Assembly: GCA_009936695.1 (NCBI GenBank)
Contig: JAACEA010000011.1
Location: 1-7,526 of the forward strand
DNA length: 7,526 nt
Source of the DNA: Planctomycetia bacterium
GTDB taxonomy: Bacteria; Planctomycetota; Phycisphaerae; Phycisphaerales; SM1A02
Direction of reading: 5' to 3'
Shown here: positions 1-4,572 of the stretch, one piece after another
Layout of the letters: the number at the start of each line of letters is the position of its first letter
How positions within the stretch are numbered: the stretch's first letter is position 1
Program-made: the position numbers and the translations under genes
The notes under the pieces: generated by a model
What the model saw: only the letters and a program-made list of their open reading frames with translations
Database searches by the model: none
Told to the model about the DNA's origin: nothing

Positions 1-671
1 AGCAGCCGCGCCGCTTCGTCCAACAGCACGTCGAGCGGTTTCGATCGCATCTTGCCGCGAATCGAGGGAATGGTGCAGAACGCGCACTTCTGATTGCACC
101 CCTCGCTCATGCGGAGGTAGGCCCAGTGTCGGGGCGTCAGGCGGAAGCGATCGGCATCGTCCTCGAAGTAGCCGATTCCCTTGCCGTCGTCGCCAGCGAC
201 CGTCAGCCCGACCACGTCGCGGCCACGCTCGGCGGCCGCCTGCAGGGCGTTGCCCGCGATCCAGTAGCGGGGGCCGTTCTCGTCGAGGCCCTCTCGTTCG
301 GGCGGGCTCGTCGACACCGCGTCGACGATGCGGTCCCGATCGAAGACGCCGATCATCGAGTCGATCCCGGGGGCCCACTCGAGGAGTTTGGCGCGGTGTC
401 GCTGGACGAGGCATCCGGCCACGACCACCCGGCCGATCTCGCCGCGTTCCTTTCGCTCGATCGCGTCACGCAGCACCGAGAGCGATTCCTCCCGGCTCGC
501 TTCCAGGAATCCGCAGGTGTTCACGACGATCGCATCGGCGGGTGCGTCACTGGGGACGACCTTCACGCCGGCCTCGCGAAGCGAGCCGAGCATGCGCTCG
601 CTATCCACGAGGTTCTTCGGGCAGCCGAGACTGACGAACGCGACGGATGATGGAGTTTGAAGATCGGTCAC
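1..671 (-). CDS. rimO: Ribosomal protein S12 methylthiotransferase RimO (N-terminal 223 residues, truncated by window edge)
   Basis: Radical-SAM enzyme that methylthiolates an aspartate of ribosomal protein S12 in the cytoplasm (family knowledge). The minus-strand translation shows the RimO hallmark VSLGCPKNLVDSE with Cys17, then VNTCGF with Cys53 and AGC with Cys87: the three UPF0004-domain cysteines that bind one 4Fe-4S cluster. The radical-SAM motif follows as SEGCNQKCAFCTIP (Cys192, 196, 199). The SLGCPKN sequence favours RimO over its relative MiaB. Start: GTG at 669-671 is the first ordinary start after the upstream gene's stop, in the same frame, and the next ATG (residue 27) would remove Cys17. 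No good Shine-Dalgarno is visible. The upstream gene ends 39 nt earlier, so co-transcription is likely. Compared with E. coli RimO there are about 37 extra residues between Cys87 and Cys192. The rest of the radical-SAM domain and the TRAM domain lie outside the window. Confidence 0.95.
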   Translation of the reverse strand, partial: MTDLQTPSSVAFVSLGCPKNLVDSERMLGSLREAGVKVVPSDAPADAIVVNTCGFLEASREESLSVLRDAIERKERGEIGRVVVAGCLVQRHRAKLLEWAPGIDSMIGVFDRDRIVDAVSTSPPEREGLDENGPRYWIAGNALQAAAERGRDVVGLTVAGDDGKGIGYFEDDADRFRLTPRHWAYLRMSEGCNQKCAFCTIPSIRGKMRSKPLDVLLDEAARL

Positions 672-710
672 GACGTCATGGTACGACGCCCGGGCGGGTT
701 CGCGGAGGAA

Positions 711-2114
711 TCAGGGCGATGCTTCGTAGAGTCCCAGTTCCTCGATGATCTCGAGCACCCCGTCCGGCAGGAGTGCCGAGACGTCCTCGCCCCTCGCGCG
801 GCGGTTCCGGATCTCCGAGGAACTCACGCCTTCGGCCGCGAGGTCGAGTGTCCAGGTCGCCCACCGGCCGGCAAGCGCTGGATCGAAGTGATCCCGATAT
901 CTGGCCGCGAGCGTGGTGCGGGTCTCCGGGGGCCGCGGCATCACGACCGGTGGTGCCAGGGCGATGATCTTCCGCCAATCCCGCCACCGATCGAAGTCGA
1001 GGGCCTGATCGCTGCCGATCAGAAGCCGGAGCCGGGGTCGCATCCGGAGCTCGAGACCGTCACGTTCCGAGGCCTCGACCAGTTCACGATGGATCGACTC
1101 CAGAGTCGCGAAGGTGAAGCTCGGCCCGTCGCGGTCGATCTCGCGTCGATCGATGCGGGCCTCGATCGGTGGATGCCCGGGAACCGATGTGCGACGGGCG
1201 AGGGCCGCTTCAAGCATTCTGACCCGGTCTTCGGGGTTCGCGGGAGGGGCGTCGACCTTGAGCGGGTTCACGCGGGCGGGAACGAACACCACTTCGTCGC
1301 AGCCGAGCCGGGCCGCGGCTTCGAAGGGAAGCGTGAGGTGTCCGCGGTGCGGTGGATCGAACGAGCCGCCGAACACGAGAATCGATCGCGGTCCCGTCCT
1401 TCGGCCGACCCGCTCCGGTCGCTGGCCGGAATCCGTGGTCGGGGCCGGTGGAACGGGGAGATCACGAAGCGCCGCGCCCAGCTCGAGCAACGCCGATCGG
1501 GACTGCCGGGCGAGATGTCGAAGGGTGCCGAGGAGCGCCGGCCGTCGAAAGACCTCGGCCGCGATCAGGCCCGGTCGAGATCGTCCGAGGTGATCGACGA
1601 ATCGGTCGAGGGCCGCGGGAACCGCCTGATCGGCAGGATCTCCGACGACGCGGACGATGCCCCAGTCCCAATCCCGCTCGCGGGCCAGTTCCGCGAAGTG
1701 AAGCGATTCGAGGTCGACGATGACGGCGCCGGTGGTGCGTCCCAGCGCGTGCTTGGCCTCGGCACTGGCGACGATCCGCCCCGTGGTGGTCACGCGACCT
1801 CGTGTCGCATCGGCGATTCGAAGTCGCCGGCACACGGGTGGTTCGGTCACTCGTCCGTGGGGATCGACGACTTCGTCGACCACCACCAGATCACCCGAAG
1901 CGAGACGCGCATCGAGGCCGCCGGCGAGTCCCACGAGCACGATGGGGCCTTCGGGTTCGCCGTGCTGGTCGACCCAGCGACGGACGCCTTCCCGACCGGG
2001 GCCGCAGACATGGATTCGATCGGCGGGGACACCTGCCGACGCAAGGACCTTCCGCTCGAACGCGAGCGGGGTCAGGAACGTCGTTCCGGTGGCCCGTCCG
2101 TCTGGCGTCGTCAT
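711..2114 (-). CDS. nadD: Fusion protein: nucleoside phosphorylase/nucleosidase-like domain + nicotinate-nucleotide adenylyltransferase (NadD)
   Basis: A 467-residue protein with two domains. Residues about 10-200 look like the PNP_UDP/MTA-SAH nucleosidase superfamily (the hopanoid-associated HpnG phosphorylase also belongs there). They contain VGLAGGLD (61-68), VDLES (133-137, Glu136 in the place of the ME glutamate) and RVVGDPAD (155-162, Asp159 at the catalytic Asp position, with Gly replacing the usual Ser). Residues about 244-465 are NadD, which makes deamido-NAD from nicotinate mononucleotide and ATP: GGSFDPPHRGH (249-259, with the HxGH nucleotidyltransferase motif), IGSDQALDFDRW (366-377) and SSSEIRNR (431-438). 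A Pro/Arg-rich linker spans about 215-243. NadD alone is usually near 200 residues, so the N-terminal domain is extra. I see no ATG or GTG in the linker that would start NadD alone. The substrate of the first domain cannot be told from sequence. The gene lies between the small membrane-protein gene (40 nt) and rimO (39 nt). Confidence 0.93.
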   Translation of the reverse strand: MTTPDGRATGTTFLTPLAFERKVLASAGVPADRIHVCGPGREGVRRWVDQHGEPEGPIVLVGLAGGLDARLASGDLVVVDEVVDPHGRVTEPPVCRRLRIADATRGRVTTTGRIVASAEAKHALGRTTGAVIVDLESLHFAELARERDWDWGIVRVVGDPADQAVPAALDRFVDHLGRSRPGLIAAEVFRRPALLGTLRHLARQSRSALLELGAALRDLPVPPAPTTDSGQRPERVGRRTGPRSILVFGGSFDPPHRGHLTLPFEAAARLGCDEVVFVPARVNPLKVDAPPANPEDRVRMLEAALARRTSVPGHPPIEARIDRREIDRDGPSFTFATLESIHRELVEASERDGLELRMRPRLRLLIGSDQALDFDRWRDWRKIIALAPPVVMPRPPETRTTLAARYRDHFDPALAGRWATWTLDLAAEGVSSSEIRNRRARGEDVSALLPDGVLEIIEELGLYEASP

Positions 2115-2154
2115 GCCGCAAAGGCTAACCGCCCGAACGGGGTCTCGTCCGAAT

Positions 2155-2505
2155 TCAGTCGTACGGGTCGTAGGAGGGGACGTCGGCGAGTTGCGACGAG
2201 GGGGCCGGCACGTCGAACGCCGCGATCATCTCGTACTCGCTCTCGAACTTGCCGACCAGGATTCCGGAGGCATCGAGGACCTCGTAGCCCGGCCCGTACG
2301 GCCCGGGAATCACCCGAATCGAGAGTTCCTGACCGACGAGGGTGCCGAGATCGGGGGGGCCGATCGGCGCCGCGAAGTCGCCGGCGGTGGTGGCATCCGG
2401 TCGAACGCCCCAGGCGACGAGGAAGCTGGTGGTGACGGCAGCGACCGCCACCATCGGGCGAAAGACCCGAGGGTCCGTGTACAGACGATGGAAGAACTTC
2501 AGCAT
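2155..2505 (-). CDS. Small single-pass membrane protein of unknown function
   Basis: A 116-residue protein that I do not recognise. It has a basic, aromatic N-terminus (MLKFFHRLYTDPRVFRP), one hydrophobic helix at about 17-33, then a soluble part rich in Pro, Gly and acidic residues ending in LADVPSYDPYD. Residues 58-95 alternate hydrophobic and polar side chains like a small beta fold. The topology suggests a signal anchor with the C-terminal part outside the cytoplasm; this is inference. Third codon positions are strongly G/C, as in the neighbours, which supports real coding. The ATG has no clear Shine-Dalgarno. It is the first gene of the minus-strand run, 40 nt before the phosphorylase-NadD gene. 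No catalytic motif is visible. Confidence 0.62.
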   Translation of the reverse strand: MLKFFHRLYTDPRVFRPMVAVAAVTTSFLVAWGVRPDATTAGDFAAPIGPPDLGTLVGQELSIRVIPGPYGPGYEVLDASGILVGKFESEYEMIAAFDVPAPSSQLADVPSYDPYD

Positions 2506-2622
2506 GTCCGGAGACTCGGACGACTCGACCGCTCGATTGAGTCGATCCTGCGGAGTCGGCCGAAAATGACCGCCGGTGGTCGATGGGATCCGGAGGCACG
2601 AAGTTATCCGACGTCGGTACGT

Positions 2623-2684
2623 GGCAACCTTCGGGTTGCCGTGGGCGAATTGCCCGCTACCATGCCTCCCGTCGCTTCGGCGAC
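2623..2684 (+). other. Three tandem hairpins, two with C(UUCG)G tetraloops, just before tRNA-Glu
   Basis: Hairpin 1: GGCAACC (2623-2629), loop TTCG, GGTTGCC (2634-2640), a perfect 7-bp stem. Hairpin 2: GGGC (2643-2646), loop GAATT, GCCC (2652-2655). Hairpin 3: GTCGC (2671-2675), loop TTCG, GCGAC (2680-2684), a perfect 5-bp stem. The tRNA 5' end is only 9 nt after hairpin 3. The UUCG loop closed by C-G is an especially stable RNA tetraloop (established), so these are likely formed in RNA if the region is transcribed. They could be part of a tRNA precursor leader, an attenuator-like element, or the end of a short transcript; none has a T tract. Confidence 0.6.
2636..2663 (+). promoter_or_regulatory. 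Candidate sigma70-type promoter for tRNA-Glu
   Basis: TTGCCG (2636-2641) and TACCAT (2658-2663) are separated by 16 bp, each matching 4 of 6 consensus positions. This would start transcription near 2670, about 24 nt before the tRNA, followed by a GC-rich discriminator (GCCTCCCG). The -35 overlaps the 3' arm of hairpin 1, so either hairpin 1 is only DNA-level symmetry or the promoter lies further upstream. Weak call. Confidence 0.3.
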
Positions 2685-2693
2685 AGCTTGGCT

Positions 2694-2768
2694 GGCCCCA
2701 TCGTCTAGTCAGGTCCAGGACACCAGGTTTTCATCCTGGGAACAGGGGTTCGAATCCCCTTGGGGTCA
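2694..2768 (+). tRNA. tRNA-Glu (anticodon TTC)
   Basis: A full cloverleaf can be drawn. The acceptor is GGCCCCA (2694-2700) with TGGGGTC (2761-2767), seven pairs including one G-U, and discriminator A at 2768. The anticodon stem is CCAGG/CCTGG (2723-2727, 2735-2739) with loop TTTTCAT, so the anticodon is TTC at 2730-2732. The T arm is AGGGG/CCCCT around TTCGAAT (2744-2760). The TCGTCTAG and CCAGGACACC segments match the bacterial tRNA-Glu D region. The 3' CCA is not encoded, so a CCA-adding enzyme is needed. TTC decodes both GAA and GAG. Length is 75 nt. Confidence 0.97.
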
Positions 2769-2804
2769 CTTTCTAAGCCCTTGTCTTCAAGGGTTTAAAG
2801 AAAG
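2769..2804 (+). other. Hairpin directly abutting the tRNA 3' end
   Basis: CTTTCT (2769-2774), AAG, CCCTTG (2778-2783), loop TCTT, CAAGGG (2788-2793), TTT, then AAGAAAG. This gives about 15 base pairs, with one G-U and a 2-nt bulge in the 3' arm. It begins one base after the discriminator. No T run follows, so it is not a standard intrinsic terminator. A role in tRNA 3' processing or as a barrier to exonucleases is possible (inference). Confidence 0.55.
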
Positions 2805-2853
2805 CAAGAGTGCACGAGGCAGGTCGTGAGACCGTGTCTCGAACTGGACCAGG

Positions 2854-2890
2854 AATCGCCTCCCTGCAAAGGGGGGCGATTTCATTTTCC
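2854..2890 (+). terminator. Rho-independent terminator after tRNA-Glu
   Basis: AATCGCCTCCC (2854-2864) pairs with GGGGGGCGATT (2871-2881): 11 pairs with one G-U, across a TGCAAA loop. A T-rich tail follows (TTCATTTTCC). This fits an intrinsic terminator for plus-strand transcription and most likely ends the tRNA-Glu transcript. On the minus strand the hairpin lacks a T tract, but it sits just behind the stop of the weak ORF 2882-3211. Confidence 0.75.
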
Positions 2891-3211
2891 AACACGCCCG
2901 TGATCCGGGAATTCCGACCCGCGTCGTGGTTCGGTTTCGACGCTCGCGACCTCGCTGAGCCAACCGTGCTTCCGCATCGGCCCTGAAACGTCCGCCGGGT
3001 CCTCCAGCGGCGTGCGTGATCGGCGAAGGTGGCCGCGAGACGACCTCACGTCGCCCACCGCGAAGCCGCCCCGTGCTCTGGTCGCCCCGGACCGAGCCGT
3101 GACCGGAGAGGTGACCGCACGCGGCGCGAACCACGCGTGCATCTCGGTGAAGAAAAGGCTCGTGAACATCACGTCCAGCGCGAGGCGCAGCACCGACACG
3201 AGGCGCAACAC
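2882..3211 (-). CDS. Doubtful small ORF, hypothetical protein
   Basis: A 109-residue frame starting GTG at 3209-3211 that I do not recognise. The first 35 or so codons have strongly G/C third positions and encode a hydrophobic stretch (LRLVSVLRLALDVMFTSLFF, residues 2-21), which could be a membrane helix. The remainder is Arg-rich and composition-like, resembling chance reading in GC-rich DNA. The stop falls next to the terminator hairpin, which would give a convergent arrangement with the tRNA. It has no Shine-Dalgarno and no domain. It may be a real small protein, a remnant, or noise. Confidence 0.25.
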   Translation of the reverse strand: MLRLVSVLRLALDVMFTSLFFTEMHAWFAPRAVTSPVTARSGATRARGGFAVGDVRSSRGHLRRSRTPLEDPADVSGPMRKHGWLSEVASVETEPRRGSEFPDHGRVGK

Positions 3212-3587
3212 GCCCGGGTCCGACGCGGATTCTCGAGCATCACCTCGTCTCGTGGAACTTCGGATTCGGTCGAGCGCTCATCACGGCGTGCTCGATTGCT
3301 CGTGGATGGCGGCGTGACGGGGATCTGGGATGTCCTGAACGGCAACCGTGGTGCAGGGTTGTCGGCAGAGGAATGCACGCGTTTCCGGAGGGGAACATCG
3401 CTGGGATCGGACGGTGTCCGGTTCGCCCGGGCTGCTCACGATCCCGAAGCCGGACGCGAACGATCGTGATGTCGTCCTCGTATCGTGGTATTCCTGTGCC
3501 TTGCGAATCGGGGCGGTGGAACCACCGGCATTCACCGCCGGTTGCTCACGGTCGAAGGCGGGAGAGCGCTCGCCGGGCCGCAACACT
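3212..3587. other. Gene-poor stretch upstream of the M48 peptidase
   Basis: I see no confident gene. Frames are open on both strands only because stops are rare in GC-rich DNA. Patches of coding-like third-position G/C occur on the minus strand (around 3380-3440) without a plausible start or a recognisable product, so part may be a decayed gene. The M48 promoter should lie near the right end, but no clear -35/-10 pair stands out. A nested inverted repeat occurs here (GGCGGTG at 3512-3518, CACCG at 3523-3527, CACCGCC at 3533-3539). Confidence 0.5.
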
Positions 3588-3591
3588 GGAG
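3588..3591 (+). promoter_or_regulatory. Ribosome binding site deciding the M48 peptidase start
   Basis: GGAG lies 10 nt before ATG 3602-3604. The longer in-frame start (GTG at 3485) has no such site and would bury the signal peptide behind 39 residues. Confidence 0.7.
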
Positions 3592-3601
3592 CTGTGTCCA
3601 A

Positions 3602-4423
3602 ATGTCGAATTCAACGTGCTGGTCGTTCTGCTGGATGTCGCTGGTCCTTGCCACCGTCTGCCCGAGCATCGGCTGCCAGCAGGTGTCGGGCACCGACCGC
3701 CGTCAGTTGAACACCTACTCCGTCGCCGATGAGATCACGCTGGGAGACGCGGCGTTCGAGGAGATGCTCGCATCGGCGCGACTCATCACGTCCGGTGCGG
3801 AGTTCGAGCAGGTTCAACGGGTCTCGGCGCGGATCGCCGCCGCCGCCGTGCGGCTGCATCCCGAGGTGGCCGATCGGTTCGAGTGGGAAGTGGTCCTGAT
3901 CGACGATGACGACGTGGTCAACGCCTGGGCGCTTCCCGGCGGGAAGATGGCGGTCTACACCGGCATGCTCCCGTACACCCGGACCGAGGATGGGCTCGCC
4001 GCGGTGATGGGGCACGAGGCCGCCCATGCGATCGCCCGGCACGGGGGTGAGAACATGACCCGCCAGGCCCTCGCCGGTCTCGTCGCGATGGGCGCCGCCC
4101 TCGCGGTCGACCCGGAGGACCGCGAGCTGGTCGCGCTGGCGGCGGGCGCCTACGGCCTGCTCGGCGAACCCGCATTCAGTCGAGCTCAGGAATCCGAGGC
4201 CGATGAACTGGGACTCTTCCTGGCCGCGGACGCCGGATACGACCCTCGGGAGGCGGTCCTGCTCTGGCAGCGGATGGGGGAACGAGGAGGCGAACCACTT
4301 GAATTCCTCTCGACCCATCCGAACAGCGAGACCCGGGTCCGGCGGCTCGAAGCGCTGATGCCGCTGGCCGACGAGATTCGTCGTCGACGGCGTTTCGAAT
4401 CGGTGGACTCGAGCCCGCCGTGA
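3602..4423 (+). CDS. M48 family zinc metallopeptidase, putative lipoprotein
   Basis: A 273-residue protease of the BepA/LoiP/Oma1-like M48 group, expected to act in the periplasm or at a membrane on misfolded envelope proteins (family knowledge). Visible motifs are HEAAH (138-142, zinc-binding HExxH), ESEAD (197-201, third zinc ligand glutamate), NAWALPGG (107-114, typical of this group) and STHPNSETRVRRL (237-249, the usual C-terminal THP motif). The N-terminus is hydrophobic and ends in SIGC, so Cys25 is the likely lipidated residue. The n-region lacks Lys or Arg, which is unusual for a signal peptide. There are no TPR repeats, so it is shorter than BepA and nearer LoiP in size. The gene is preceded by a long gene-poor stretch and followed, after 149 nt, by the acyltransferase gene on the same strand. 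Confidence 0.93.
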   Translation: MSNSTCWSFCWMSLVLATVCPSIGCQQVSGTDRRQLNTYSVADEITLGDAAFEEMLASARLITSGAEFEQVQRVSARIAAAAVRLHPEVADRFEWEVVLIDDDDVVNAWALPGGKMAVYTGMLPYTRTEDGLAAVMGHEAAHAIARHGGENMTRQALAGLVAMGAALAVDPEDRELVALAAGAYGLLGEPAFSRAQESEADELGLFLAADAGYDPREAVLLWQRMGERGGEPLEFLSTHPNSETRVRRLEALMPLADEIRRRRRFESVDSSPP

Positions 4424-4560
4424 GACGGGTCGGCCCGCTCGGGCGGCGGGGTGATTTCCGCCGCCTCTCGGCGCATTCCCGGCCATGAGGCGTCACAATG
4501 GGGCGGACCCGGGTCCGGTGGGGTTCGTCATGGTGGCGGATTCGATCGGCAGGCCTTTCA
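4424..4560 (+). other. Spacer between M48 and acyltransferase genes with a GC hairpin
   Basis: GGCGGCGG (4442-4449) and CCGCCGCC (4458-4465) form a perfect 8-bp stem over an 8-nt loop, 19 nt after the M48 stop codon. No T tract follows, so it could be a weak or Rho-assisted terminator or an mRNA-stabilising structure. No convincing promoter for the next gene is visible. Confidence 0.45.
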
Positions 4561-4565
4561 AGGAG
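4561..4565 (+). promoter_or_regulatory. Ribosome binding site deciding the GTG start of the acyltransferase
   Basis: AGGAG with a 7-nt spacer to GTG 4573-4575. The longer alternative, ATG at 4498, lacks such a site and adds 25 Arg/Ser/Trp-rich residues with no family resemblance. Confidence 0.8.
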
Positions 4566-4572
4566 CTCAACC

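Larger units (their letters stand above)
2506..2693. other. Intergenic region between divergent minus-strand operon and tRNA-Glu
   Basis: No gene is visible here. It must hold the promoter of the minus-strand run and that of the tRNA. On the minus strand I found no convincing -35/-10 pair. The plus-strand half next to the tRNA is packed with small hairpins, listed separately. A 5-bp inverted repeat (GTCCG at 2506-2510, CGGAC at 2517-2521) lies directly upstream of the minus-strand ATG. Confidence 0.6.

Noticed and set aside
126..650. Plus-strand open frame of 174 residues
   Set aside because: Antisense to rimO, which has all six cluster cysteines in place.
657..2435. 592-residue plus-strand open frame
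   Set aside because: It lies antisense to the phosphorylase-NadD gene, which carries clear motifs. The product is Arg/Gly-rich with no family features. Long antisense frames are expected in GC-rich DNA.
3029..3469. Plus-strand frames in the gene-poor stretch
   Set aside because: Arg/Ser/His-rich translations, no ribosome binding site, no recognisable segment.
3281..3601. 106-residue minus-strand frame starting TTG
   Set aside because: TTG start without a ribosome binding site, and the product is unlike any known protein. Some third-position G/C bias was noted, so it is mentioned only as a possible remnant.
3611..4486. 291-residue minus-strand open frame
   Set aside because: Antisense to the M48 peptidase with its HEAAH and THP motifs. 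No independent support.
4471..4499. CACAAT as a -10 box before the acyltransferase
   Set aside because: No acceptable -35 hexamer at 16-18 bp upstream.
4498..4572. Longer start (ATG 4498) for the acyltransferase
   Set aside because: The added 25 residues are Arg/Ser/Trp-rich and non-homologous, whereas GTG 4573 has AGGAG at ideal spacing.
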